From positions 58,741 to 122,740 of the forward strand of contig NMRB01000197.1 of the NCBI GenBank assembly GCA_002633025.1: 64,000 nucleotides of DNA, in the 5' to 3' direction. The stretch comes from Notospermus geniculatus. Its lineage: Eukaryota; Nemertea; Pilidiophora; Heteronemertea; Lineidae. Positions 11,414 through 21,714 of this stretch are shown here, one piece after another. How positions within the stretch are numbered: the first letter of the stretch is position 1; each line of letters opens with the position of its first letter. The notes under the pieces were generated by a model. The model searched no databases and was not told the DNA's origin. It was given only the letters and a program-made list of their open reading frames with translations. Position numbers and translations under genes: made by a program.

Positions 11414-12395
11414 CCCACAACATTACAGGGGATCAAAATGACAAAACTGACTTCATCACACTTGGGTCCGGCCTCGTTTTTTCTTTACGAACAAGGGAGT
11501 TCAGATGGGAATGGTGTGTACATTAATGTACAATAAATGTATTTGTATAATAATTGTATGATATGTGAAATATTTATAATATATGTAATATTTGTACATG
11601 TATATTATTTGTATAGTATCTGTATAATTTGTACGTGTATGATGGATTTCTATACTCTCTGATTTGAAAATACTTCCTTGGGAAGTACTCGATGAAGCCG
11701 AAATCGACAGATATACGATATACTCAAAATATTGTAAACCATCGTAATAACATTGGAAAATATTGTAATAACCTTTATGATTTAAGTCCTCGATAGTTAT
11801 TTGACTGCAAAGATATCCATCGTGGTAGCTAATTGTATGTCCATATCGATGTAATCCACACTCCTCTTGGCTTGCTTCCGTGGAGCTGTGATCGGTTCGT
11901 TATGTTTGTTTTATGGTGCGCCGTTATGGCATAGTGAGAATACACTCCGTTCTGAATTTTGAAATGCTAGATTTATTGAGAATTATCTATTCGACGGGGA
12001 CGTCGAAATTTGGTGGTGGGCATGTACTGATCTCAAAATAGAATCAGTAGTAAATCGATGTGAATGAAATTCTCTTCATAAATCATGCGGGTCTGGTCAT
12101 GTGTTATGACGTAGTTTCGGTCGACTATTTAAAACGCCCTTTTCGGTGAATAGAACGGAGGAGCGCACAGCGACGGACACGACGGATCAGTCACTAGCCT
12201 GTCAATTTGTTGAGAGGTTCTCTAAGAACAGTCTACGTAAGTAGTTATTTAATAAATGTTTTAAATTGATATATTGTGTGGTTATGAGTCTCTTCTTCCA
12301 TCCAGCGAGTTATACGGTCGCGTCCATCGGCCTCAGGGTTTTCCGCCCTTCCACTGGCCTCTGAAGGGCTGATCAAGGCATCAGCATACTATCAT
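11414..12395 (+). mobile_element. LTR-like segment, copy B
   Basis: Partner of 5162-6445, about 300 bases shorter. Landmarks: CTTGGGTCCGGCCTCG at 11461, GGGGACGTCGAAATTTGG near 11996, ATTTAAAAC near 12126, AATAAA at 12251-12256, TTGTGTGGTTATGAGTCTCTT and an ATCAGCATA end followed by TGG. If copies A and B are the LTRs of one element, the interior of about 5 kb holds zinc-finger copy 3 and nothing like a polymerase. Confidence 0.55.
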
Positions 12396-12521
12396 GTTCT
12401 GGAGGCACCTTGAAAGTGCCTCATGGTCGTTTGAATTTCTCTTGACCACCGCCGTAGACTCGCTTAGCCAGACGTTTCGGGCTCACCCCTTCGGTAAGTC
12501 ACACTCCGCGTCTGGCTCTTT

Positions 12522-13400
12522 AGCTCACTGGGGTGAGCTATTACAATGGTGCAGCGTCCGTCGTCCGTCGTCGTCGTCGTGTTCCGTTAGCAGGGCACGT
12601 TTCGTAACCGCTGGAGCTATTGATCTGAAACTTGGTACATATATACCCCTAGGTCAGATGACCCACGGCACCAATTTTCGGTCCCATTCGACTCTCAGTT
12701 TGGCCACCAGGTGGCGGAAACCAAAAACACAAACGGTGCAATAACTCCTGAACTAATGACTAGATCATCTCCAAATTTTTATCATAGGTGTAGCTAATAA
12801 GGATACATAACATATATAACGGGTTTTTGATTTTTGACCTACTCTTCAAGGTCAGAGAGGTCAAAGTTCGACAAAAGTGACGAACCTGCCACAGTTTGTC
12901 ATTATTTCACCGAGTGACTTCATATCTTGCATAAACATGCATTGGAGGGTGCCTTTAAAAATACCAAGTTTCGGCCCGATTTGACATCCAGTATTGCCAC
13001 CAGGTGGCGTAACCTGAAAATCAAGTAAGCGCTATTACTCGGGAACGGCTTGACGCAGAGTGCTCAAATTTGATATTTACCTCCATCTAGATGACCTTTA
13101 CATGCATGTCAAATTTCGGCCTGATTTGACTTCAAACATGGCCACCAGGTGGCGTAACCCAAAAATCATCAAAGTGCTGTAACTCAGGAATGCCTTAACC
13201 CAAAGCGCTCCAATGTGATATGTGGCCCCCTGCAGATGGCCTTTATGTCCATGTGAAGTTTCGGCCCGATCGGACATCCAATATGGCCGCCAGGTGGCGT
13301 AAACCGAAAATAATCAAAGTCCTACCTGCGAATGACTTGACCCAGATTGCTCATAACTGATATGTACCTCCCTCTGTCATTAGACTATTATGTCCAACCC
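12522..13400. repeat. 145-bp tandem repeat with CTCF-consensus-like cores, headed by an AGCTCAC hairpin
   Basis: It begins with the hairpin AGCTCACTGGGGTGAGCT and a GTCCGTCGTCGTCGTC run. The same head is at 51090 and a looser one at 31694. The core GCCACCAGGTGGCG occurs at 12703-12716, 12996-13009 and 13141-13154, and GCCGCCAGGTGGCG at 13286-13299: spacings 293, 145 and 145. Between cores, phrases such as TTTCGGCCCGAT and AACTC(A/G)GGAA recur. The 13-mer CCACCAGGTGGCG fits the published CTCF core consensus, but it is also a near-perfect palindrome with a CAGGTG E-box, so binding is unproven. Confidence 0.75.
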
Positions 13401-13616
13401 AGTGAGCACATGGTCCATGGACCATTTCATTTAGAGATTAACAGTCGTGAAGACCGCGTGGTGGCAGCACGGGCACGGGCACTTCTCATTTCGCTTACAT
13501 GTAGTTTCGCGGAATTTCCGCGGCAGTTGTGAGTGAGAAAGCATGGTGATTGGCTGGAGCCCTGTGGAGAGCCATCTGGTGGCGTTACGGCTTTTGAGCG
13601 ATGTTAACGCTAACCA

Positions 13617-14036
13617 TGAGTACTGTCATATCATCTACTGTATAGTATGCGTTAATCGGTCGACCCGCGAAACTTAATCGAATGGAAAATCGTTGAATAT
13701 CCGCGTTCTAGGCCTAGTTAAGTTGATTACGCGTCTCTCCATACCACACCATGTCAATTCAAAGGAATTTTCTGCTGGTGCACTATAGCCTTTCTTGTTG
13801 TGAGTAGGCCTTGGACAACGAAGAAATGTGACACGATGGTCATTCACGCAAGCAATGAATGCACACGAGTAGGCCTAGCACCAATGAAATTGACCGGACC
13901 ACTATTCTCGCGGATGTCGGGTTGATCAATAATTACCCTGAACCTGAATATTCAACGATTTTCCATTTGAACAATTTTCGCGGGCCGACCGATTAACGCA
14001 TACTATACAGTAGATGGGCCGGGCAGACAGTACTCG
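13617..14036. mobile_element. MITE with long inverted ends, 420 bp
   Basis: About 80 bases at the left (from TGAGTACTGTC through CATCTACTGTATAGTATGCG and AATGGAAAATCGTTGAATAT) are mirrored at the right end, finishing GACAGTACTCG. No transposase frame is present. Its right end abuts the ankyrin exon. Confidence 0.8.
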
Positions 14037-14080
14037 TGGTAGGCTGTGAGAAAGGATATCATGATTGTTCGTCAGTTCAG

Positions 14081-14545
14081 AAGGGAGCCAAGATAAACGA
14101 TAAGGATTCCCTGGGACAGACCGTCCTTATCAAAGCTTCTCGTTATGGACACACTGAAGTTGTGAGTTGTCTTATTGAGAATGGCGCCAAGATAAACGAT
14201 AAGGATTCTCAGGGACAGAACGACCTTATCAAAGCTTCTCGTTATGGACACATTGAAGTTGTGAGTTGTCTTATTGAGAATGGAGCCAAGATAAACGATA
14301 AGGATTCTCAGGGACATAACGACCTTATCAAAGCTTCTCGTTATGGACACACTGATGTTGTGAGTTGTCTTATTGAGAATGGGGCGAAGGTTGATGCTGA
14401 GGATGACAGCGCAATGACTGCTTTTGGGTATGCCATTGGTAATAGGCGTATGGACGTTTGGAAATGTCTCTTGGAAATGTCTGCTGCGGATACTTTGATC
14501 TTCAGTGCTCAAATGTCTCATTTGGAGGACGTGGATGATGGATAG
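14081..14545 (+). pseudogene. Ankyrin-repeat exon or gene fragment
   Basis: Three nearly identical 99-bp units (14084, 14183, 14282) each encode GAKINDKDS.G...LIKASRYGH.EVVSCLIEN, followed by a diverged fourth repeat. These are ankyrin repeats: 33 residues, G-H and VV..L positions fit. A CAG at 14078-14080 could be a splice acceptor in the right phase. The frame stops at 14543-14545; a perfect GTAAGT donor at 14611 lies in a neighbouring frame, so a frameshift just before the stop is possible. With no start codon or flanking exons seen, I treat it as a gene fragment. Confidence 0.6.
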
Positions 14546-14684
14546 ATATGAACTAAGGGAACATGGATTTAACCTGGTGGCCAAGCTGCCTCACAAGGAC
14601 AGTGAACTTGGTAAGTCAATGAGAGAAAATAACCAGGAAGACATACGTACACAACTCTACCGTATCTCCATTCCGATACAGACA

Positions 14685-14875
14685 AGGCCAAACCCCTGAA
14701 CGAAATCTGTGATCTATATGCAATGAAAAATCTTATTAACGAGCCGACTTGTTTTACTAAAAACGCTAAACCTACACTTGTGGATGTGATCCTCACAAAT
14801 AAGTCCCAATCATTTGGCAATACCATGGTCTGTGATACTGGACTGAGTGACGTTCACAGGCTTATAGCCTGCTCC
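14685..14875 (+). pseudogene. LINE endonuclease C-terminal part
   Basis: The frame reads CDLYAMKNLINEPTCF, then PTLVDVILTN and GLSDVHRLI. These are the conserved end of the apurinic-type endonuclease of non-LTR retrotransposons (the S-D-H motif is present). The MITE at 14880 cuts it immediately after. Confidence 0.85.
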
Positions 14876-14879
14876 TTAA

Positions 14880-15451
14880 AGGGCTCCGCACACTAGCGAC
14901 TAAACTGAGGCGACCAGCGAGGCGACTGTCGACTACGACGTCGCAGGCGATAATCGCCTGTGAAGTCGCTGAGCTATGTCGCACGCGACAATTTCCTAGG
15001 ACGATCCGCAAAGGGGCGACTATTTTGCTGGAGACGGTCGCAGTAGCAGTGGACTGGGCCAAGCGACAAAAAGTTCAACATGTTGAACTTTCGGTCGCTT
15101 GGTTGCCGCTGTCTTGCATTGTCCTTTTGTCCACTATTTCCGAAGTAAAACTGGCTAATCAGGAAACGTTCCACCGGTCACCTGACAATGTGCCCGTGCT
15201 CAACACGCACAGGTCTTTCTTGGTCGCTCATGTAGTCGGCAAATGAATGTGTTTGCAACGAAGCGATCACTGAAGCGATTATGTAAAGAGACCAGTCGGA
15301 GGGACTTACCGCGCGACAAATTGGGTAATTCAGTCGCGTAACAATCTGCCGCAAAGAGGAGACCAAAAGGTAAAAATGTTGAGTCGCTGGCCTGGTCGCA
15401 AGGCCGATCGCCCAGAAAATCGCTCGAAAAATCGCTAGTGTGCGGAGCCCT
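14880..15451. mobile_element. TTAA-type MITE inside the LINE, 572 bp
   Basis: The ends AGGGCTCCGCACACTAGCGA and TCGCTAGTGTGCGGAGCCCT are perfect inverted repeats. Flanks are TTAA (14876-14879) and TTAG (15452-15455). The interior is rich in GTCGC/GCGAC motifs. No coding frame is recognised. Confidence 0.9.
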
Positions 15452-15455
15452 TTAG

Positions 15456-16004
15456 GTCACACCTCAAGTGGGGGTCACACGGCGCAACAACTTACAGATC
15501 TTTTAAAAACCTTGACAGGGAGGAGCTGCTCAGGGACGTGCAATCCGCCCCTTTTCACGTGGCATCAGTATTCGAGGACATAGATGACTCCTACTGGATG
15601 CACACCAAGTTGCTGACCGACGTTATTGATCAGCACATCCCTATCAAGGAGAGGAAAAAACGGAGAAACAAAGCAGAGGAAAAAACGGAGAAACAAAGCA
15701 CCATTCATGAATGGAGCTCTGAGGAGGGAGATAAACTATGAAAAGAAATTACGTCGTGAATTTGAAAAGTATAGGTCCAAGGAAAATTTTGAACGATTCC
15801 GTAAGCAAAGAAACAAAGTGACGTCTATGAAACGTTCTGCTATTAGGAATTATTTCATAGAAAGGTGCAGCGGAGGACCAAATTCTAAGGGCTTCTGGCC
15901 CACAATAAAGCCTTTCCTGAGCAAAAATAGCACAGGAGGCCAGAAAATCTGCCTGTTGGAGGACAATCAGGTGGTGACCGACGCTGAGACTATGTGTAAT
16001 ATTT
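15456..16004 (+). pseudogene. LINE linker between endonuclease and RT
   Basis: The frame opens TYRSFKNLDREELLRDVQSA and continues to HTKLLTDVIDQHIP. A 25-bp tandem duplication at about 15650-15700 (GAGGAAAAAACGGAGAAACA twice) shifts the frame. The next frame continues FMNGALRREINYEKKL and IRNYF..., ending FWPTIKPFLS. This order is typical of CR1/L2 ORF2. Confidence 0.85.
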
Positions 16005-16436
16005 TTAAAGGGACTCTAGAGGGAACCGGCTATTAGGCTACTATGAGTACCATCTACCTTCAACCAGCCGGCGCCACTGGTTAAGAGGTCCAGGGCAGAA
16101 TGGCGGGAAATTCTAGAAATAGCTCTGGGGAACCCATGATAATGTCACGTCAGCCATGGAATTCCGAGCATTAAAAACAGATACACCTCATGGAAAAGCT
16201 TCACGGTCTGGCGGAACAAACTACTATTATGCAATTAGATTTACAATAAGATTTAGAATAATTATATCCTACCGGTATTACATGTACCTCAGAATACTCA
16301 GACGTTTATTGTACGCAGTGGTTTGCACAGTTGGGGCATTATGTTGGGGTGGGACTTGAGCCAAAGGAAAGCTGAAGTTGACTTTTCTCAGTGCTTCGAG
16401 CATAGGGAAAGTCTAACGAATATGAAATTCTGAGTG

Positions 16437-16789
16437 GGCCATATTCATAAAAGGCTGCTAAAATAGTTGGTATCTGGGGGATAGTTGGCTTCTAACTCAC
16501 TAGTTGCCTTCTTGTTAGTTGACATCTAATTTTCTATTCATAAAACGGCACTAGGAACCCTGCTAACCAGTTGCCAACTGGAAAAAAATAGTTGTGAACA
16601 AGAATGTGGGGAGACGGCCACCACACTAATAAACCACAATGTCAGTTTCAATGGGCTGAGCGTTTACTTTGGGGACACTAACATGACTAAGGTCATAGGT
16701 TCTGTAGGGGATGATGTTTTATGCATTGTAGCCAACTACAGGCCAATTTAGTTGTCAACTAGGCTTAGAAGCGTTTTATGAATATGGCC
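16437..16789. mobile_element. MITE with 7-bp target duplication, 353 bp
   Basis: The ends GGCCATATTCATAAAA and TTTTATGAATATGGCC mirror each other. CTGAGTG flanks both sides (16430-16436 and 16790-16796). The interior has repeated AGTTGGCAACT-like motifs. Confidence 0.88.
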
Positions 16790-17145
16790 CTGAGTGCCAA
16801 ATAGATTATACAGGAATGTAGTCAGGGGTTTGAGGAGAAATGGACTAATTGGAAATATAAAAAGCTCGGTCAGATTTGTGCATTTGAAGATGTGTAGCGC
16901 CCGTCGAATCAGAAAGCACTGCACTGTCAGCTGTCCACTTCATTAACCGAGTTCTCGGGGAAAACTTGACGATAAAGCTTTGTTTTTCATGGACTTTTTG
17001 TTTTCTTGAAGGGCTGAATTTGGGACATCGCCCAGAGGGGTGTTCATTGGCGGGAATTTGAGGAACACCGTAGAACGGCATCGTTTGCACCGAACCATGC
17101 CCAGTCCATGCAGACCGAACATCGCGCAAATTTCGTGGTGTATTA

Positions 17146-17501
17146 AGCCTCGCTTATGTCGCCCTTACGTACAGTCAGAACAAGTTGGCAACAGATAATC
17201 GGCGCATAGTTGGAACTAATCAGTCATAACTACTAGGTGACATAAGCTCTCGGGCGTCAGCGAGTAAATAGTTGCAAACTAAAAATATCCAGATCCTGAA
17301 AATCGCACGTGTTCAACTTCAGCACGTTTTACTTAAAATCAAAAGAAATCTGTGTCGACATAAGCACTCAAAAGACGGCGATAAACTAGTTCCAGGTAGT
17401 TGCGACCGATCGGTATTTTTCTAATCGGTGGTGACATAAGTTATCAGTTGCAACTTGTTGACGCTATTTCTATCACAGCGTAGGGCGACATAAGCGAGGC
17501 T
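17146..17501. mobile_element. MITE with TTA target duplication, 356 bp
   Basis: The ends AGCCTCGCTTATGTCGCCC and GGGCGACATAAGCGAGGCT are perfect inverted repeats flanked by TTA (17143-17145; 17502-17504). A 3-bp TTA target is typical of PIF/Harbinger-derived MITEs. Confidence 0.85.
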
Positions 17502-18345
17502 TTAAATATCACACACAGTGGTAACATGAATACCCTCCGTTCAGACACACATAAAAAACACCACAACGGTCGAATTACATCAACCTTGCCATTCAACCAT
17601 GCAATGACAAGGTTTAATTCCTTATTATAAACATCGCTAAATCGCCAGCACTAGCACACTTCCCAATAAATTGATATTATGTAATGTTAAGAGATTGGCT
17701 GGGATTGACCTTTTCTGAGCCCCTCATTAACTTGTGTCTATTTTTAACGCTCGGAATTCCATGTCTGACGTGATCATGTGTTCCCCATAGTAGACCGGCC
17801 AAGACCACTGAGAAAAAAAATTCGTGGGCATTTTTTGTTAAAATTGGGTAACCATGCAATAATGTATCTTCATATTGTAAAGTTTCAGAAAAGTCCGGTT
17901 ACCACTATTGGATTTGACTTTATATGTCAATTATCAGGGGTCAAAGGTCAAACACTGACTTCATCATTGGGCCAAGAAGTGAGCCTTGTACAGGAAAATG
18001 GGACCCGATGTACAGCTAACTTTTGAATGGTTGGATTTACACCCCATAAATGTATTACCAACAGATAGAAACATGGTGCTTCTTAATCATATAAGCATGT
18101 TTTTGATACTTTTTAACTGGTTACGTAATTGGAAACGGCGTTTTTATGTATCATGTGTTCCCCAGAGCTATTTATAGAATTTCCCGCGATTCTGCCTTGT
18201 ACCTGCGCATGCGTACTGATACTTTCATACTCGCGCCATCTATCGACAAATTGATAAACTATTATTGCGACCTGCCACCTATGATTGAGATATTGAACTG
18301 ACGAATATCCGTGGTATCCGTGAGTTCCCTCTAGAGTCCCTTTAA

Positions 18346-19582
18346 TAATCATTTTGTCAGCGTGGGCGAAAAGATAATTGGGCGAGGTGGCGATGGGGTA
18401 GGGGGCGAGATGGCAGAGGGCGAAATGGGGAAAAAATTCAGAGCCATAAGTGTGCTCTCGACGGTGGCCGGCACGTTGGTGCCATCCTAATGGACCTCTC
18501 CAAGGCCTTTGACTGCCTCCCACACAATCTTTTGATACAGACGCTCAAATGTTACGGTTTATCAGAGTCAGCATTATCTCTGATGTCAAGTTATCTTGCA
18601 GATCGTAAACAGTTTGTGAAAATCGAAGGATCCGGTGGTGCGCTCTTACCTTTAACTAAGGGCGTGCCACAGGGTTCTATGACCGGTCCAATCCTTTTTA
18701 ACATCTTCATAAAACGATATATTTTATTTCATTCATAATTGCAAACTGTTCAGCTATGCTGATGACAACACCATTACGTACTCTGATAAGGATTATGCCA
18801 AGAAGAGCACCCTGGAGGCTGAGGGAGGGGCTCTGGTTGACTGGTTTGAGGTCAACCAGATGCAAGCCAACCCAGAGAAGTTCCAGGGAATAGGAGTCGG
18901 TAAGAAGACCCATGCCCTGAAGCCCTCTTTCAGCATCCAGGGTGCCCACATCGAATGCTCGGACCACGTGAAGTTACTCGGTGTTACGCTGGATTATATG
19001 TTAAATTATGATCTACATATCTCAAATATGTGTTCCAAGGCGGCGCGTCAGATTAATGTTCTAAAACGCCTGGGCATATTTCTACCTCTCTCCTGCAGGA
19101 AAGTTATTTATCAATGTTTCATTAAATCCAACTTTAACTTTTGCCCTGTTGTTTGGCATTTTTGTAACCAGGAAAGCACAAATAAACTGGAAAAACTTAA
19201 TTATCGTGCTTTGAAGTTAGTGTACAAGGACTACGACAGCTCCTATGAGTCACTGCTAGAGAGAGACCACTCAATCCCATTACATATACAGCGACAAAAA
19301 TACATTGCAGAGGAAGTATACAAAATAATAAATCATGAGTGCCAATCTTACTTATGGAACCTCATAAAGGTTAAAGAGTGTGATCATGACCTTCGAAATA
19401 AAAATAGCAATGTACCACGCTTTAGAACTGTCAAATATGGCAAAAATAGTTTCACCTACTACGGTGCCACACTTTGGAATAAATTGCCAAATGAAACTAG
19501 GAGGGCCGAAAACTTCGAGAGTTTTAAATTAATGATGAAGGACTTTGATGGATTCGCCTGTAAATGTACAATGTGCAGATGA
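18346..19582 (+). pseudogene. LINE reverse transcriptase and C-terminal domain
   Basis: RT blocks seen in order: ILMDLSKAFDCLPH, GVPQGSMTGPILFNIFI, then YADD in the next frame near 18750, and LLGVTLD. The shift is a single extra base near 18712. The C-terminal part holds the RALKLVYKDY and FTYYGATLWNKLP motifs typical of CR1/L2 elements and stops at 19580-19582. Between 18346 and 18480 the frame is partly diverged. It cannot make a full-length enzyme. Confidence 0.9.
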
Positions 19583-19950
19583 AACTCTGGTCAAATGACA
19601 GGCCTCAGGTCCAACGTGATAGGCCTGGGTCTAGGCACTTAATGTGCTACCGGTATATAATGTCCGTGTCGCTTCTTATCTGTCAATTATTTTTAAAAAC
19701 ATAATGTACTTTTATTTGTCTACCTCAATCTAATAATTTTGTCAATCATGCCTTTTGTTAATCATGCCTCTTCTCATCTGTCTATTATTTTTAAACATAC
19801 ATGTAATGTACTTTTATTTGTCTACCTCAATCCTATAAATTTGTTTATTTTACATAGATATCATTCTAAGAGCTTCATAGCTCAGGTTACAATGTATAAT
19901 ATACCGATGAAAATAAAGATTTATCTATCTATCTATCCTTTCCTCATCTT
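19583..19950 (+). repeat. LINE 3' UTR with (TATC)n tail
   Basis: Two imperfect copies of a CATGTAATGTACTTTTATTT segment are followed by GATGAAAATAAAGATTTATC and four TATC units, a typical microsatellite-like 3' terminus of CR1/L2-group LINEs. Confidence 0.75.
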
Positions 19951-19954
19951 GAGA

Positions 19955-20345
19955 CGAGGCATATTAGAAGTCTAGAACCCTGGGTTAGAGATGCATACAT
20001 CGCGGCAAAGTGTCCACGCAACCTTGATGTCTGCAGGATAATGATACAGGATAAGGATGGTTTCCTTTACAACACGGACAAATATGTCACGAGAAAAATG
20101 TCTTCCTACACAACGTTGAGGACTTCCTTAATCAAAAAATGAGTTTGATCGAGATGGTATGTATCATGTACAGGGACCTGGAGGGTTGCCTGACTGAGGG
20201 TACCCTTCCGATTTTCTGGAATCCTGATTGGAACGTCCTGGTTGGACAGAAGATTGACCCAAATAAATCTTTTCGGGTGGCGAGGCTGCTGAGATTGTTG
20301 GGGGATAAACTCTACAAAAAGGAGATGTCAGAATCTGGTGGTAGT
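19955..20345 (+). pseudogene. Gene fragment, weakly Mab-21/cGAS-like
   Basis: Translation gives RNLDVCRIMI, MSSYTTLRTSLIKK, then (from the ATG at 20139) MYRDLEGCLTEGTLPIFWNP..NVL, ending before a low-complexity ESGGSGEEE tail. The SYTTLRT block and the 'L..CL..G.LP.FW.P..N.L' pattern recall the C-terminal helical part of Mab-21/cGAS-like proteins, which are expanded in marine invertebrates. The two blocks are in different frames or exons. This is a resemblance from memory of the pattern only. Confidence 0.3.
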
Positions 20346-20374
20346 GGAGAAGAGGAGCAGGCGAGGAGCAAGTC

Positions 20375-20480
20375 ATCCAACAGTCAGAATGGCACACTAA
20401 AAACGTCTTTCCTGCCACCTCCGAGGTTCCGGGTTCGATCGCCAGATCGACCTATTCTTCATTTAATAGAGACAGATTTG
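20375..20480 (+). repeat. Degenerate tRNA-like/SINE copy
   Basis: CAGTCAGAATGGCACACT, CCTGCCACCTCCGAGGTTCC and GGGTTCGATC match the tRNA-like sequences after each PAN-like gene (34599, 50960, 53718, 56097), including CTTCATTTAATAGAGA after them. The acceptor stem is not preserved here. Confidence 0.7.
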
Positions 20481-21245
20481 ACAGACTGAACAGACAGATA
20501 GACAGACACCATGACCGATCACAATATGGTTTCCGAACTTGAGATCGGAAACCATAATCACATTACCAACTTTCGCTACCATAGACAGTGCGCAGGCGCG
20601 GCCATGACGGACGCTACAGCCGCGGCTAGCGTGTGTACAGTCAATGAATTGGCGGCAAAGGAAAAACCCTTCCTATGGTCACATAAGTAATGGAAATGAA
20701 ATATTTCACCTGGATATGGCATCTTCAGCTGTCTACAAAGGCTGACATATCAATTTTAAACCAAAAGGAAATAGTTCATACGCTTCCTTTTTGCTGTTGA
20801 AAATGAGTAGTCTAGTGTTATTATGAGGCCTTTAGAAATGTAAGAAATGCTGAAATACGTGATTTTCTAATGCAATTTGAATGACAAAAAGTAAAAGGGG
20901 GAATTTTTCTATTTCACCTGGCTTGTTAAACTAGGTGTTGGTCAATAGAATCCTATAGAAAAGTATTCTTTTTCAAAACATCCATCCACTTCAATTTTTG
21001 GTTTGAAATATGGTCTATTCAAATAAATTTGGCTCATAAGTCCAAAAAATCAGATTATCAAAAGTTGAGATTTTGTCTGCCACACTTTTGTGTCTTGAAT
21101 TACTTGTCTCCGACGCCAGGTAGAGCACTAGTAACAAGTTCCTTCCCCTTGTTTATGGCCCTTGGCAAGATACTGGCATCAACAAATTTATTCTCTAGTG
21201 TCAGCATCATAATATGAAATAGAAATCGGGTTTCTAAGGTGAAAG
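20481..21245. other. Unassigned DNA
   Basis: A small hairpin ATGGTTTCCGA...TCGGAAACCAT lies at 20527-20556. No gene is recognised. Confidence 0.35.
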
Positions 21246-21249
21246 ACAT

Positions 21250-21347
21250 TGCTTCCTACCAGATTCGAACCCACAGACCCTCGCATGTGGCATCAATCGC
21301 CAGCACTAAGGGGCAGCACGCCTTAAACCACTAGGCCAAATCCCCAT
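21250..21347 (-). ncRNA. tRNA-derived sequence (SINE head or tRNA pseudogene)
   Basis: Read on the minus strand: GATTTGGCCTAGTGGTTTAAGGCG (A-box type, Leu/Ser-like D arm) and GTGGGTTCGAATCTGG (B box), with a long variable part in between as in class II tRNAs. The acceptor strands do not pair, so it is not an intact tRNA. Confidence 0.55.
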
Positions 21348-21349
21348 CT

Positions 21350-21714
21350 TCAAAAAAGATGGTTCAATGGCCCGTGTTTAAACGAGGCGTCCATCAGTAC
21401 CCTGCGAGTGGTCCAAACAATCTCCGAACACCAACAGTTTTATGTTATACAAGGGGTCATATATAAAGGAGATACAAGTGTAGAATATGAAATAGAAATC
21501 GGGTATCAGCATCATAATGACATTGATATATCAAATTTGATATTTTGACATATCGGGAGATCTGCCACAGTAAGCGACTTGAAACTGGTATCACAATATC
21601 ATTGCTCATCCACGGATGTTATTGCAACTGAAATTTTCAGTTTGCACCTGCTCGGTCGTGTGATATTTGCTGATATCGTGGTGAGATTTGATATTCAAAT
21701 TTGATAACATGACA
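21350..21714. other. Unassigned DNA
   Basis: The phrase ATATGAAATAGAAATCGGGT recurs at 21215 and 21486, suggesting remnants of a repeated unit. No gene is seen. Confidence 0.35.

Larger units (their letters stand above)
16009..18341. mobile_element. TTAA-flanked TIR element, 2333 bp
   Basis: The ends are AGGGACTCTAGAGGGAAC and GTTCCCTCTAGAGTCCCT, with perfect TTAA duplications at 16005-16008 and 18342-18345. TTAA is the target of piggyBac and Kolobok elements; an AGGG start is unlike canonical piggyBac ends, so Kolobok-like is my inference. No transposase is recognised. It contains two further MITEs (16437, 17146). Confidence 0.88.
14685..19945 (+). mobile_element. CR1/L2-like LINE, interrupted by two DNA elements
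   Basis: Reading in order and skipping the insertions at 14880-15451 and 16009-18341: endonuclease C-terminus, linker, reverse transcriptase, C-terminal region, and a 3' UTR ending in ATGAAAATAAAGATTTATCTATCTATC (19908-19936). Removing the second insertion and one TTAA restores a continuous frame across the joint (CNIF to NNHFVSVGEK). Element-level reading is therefore secure although the coding parts carry several frameshifts. Confidence 0.88.

Noticed and set aside
14072-14584. 170-residue minus-strand frame over the ankyrin repeats
   Set aside because: It is the mirror of the tandem ankyrin units; its repeats are only the reverse complement of the 99-bp unit, and no minus-strand motif is present.
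16845-17129. 94-residue minus-strand frame in the TTAA element
   Set aside because: No motif and no similarity to transposases; it lies between two MITEs in a non-autonomous element.
21250-21347. Functional class II tRNA gene
   Set aside because: The A and B boxes fit, but acceptor strands do not pair and no anticodon stem forms.
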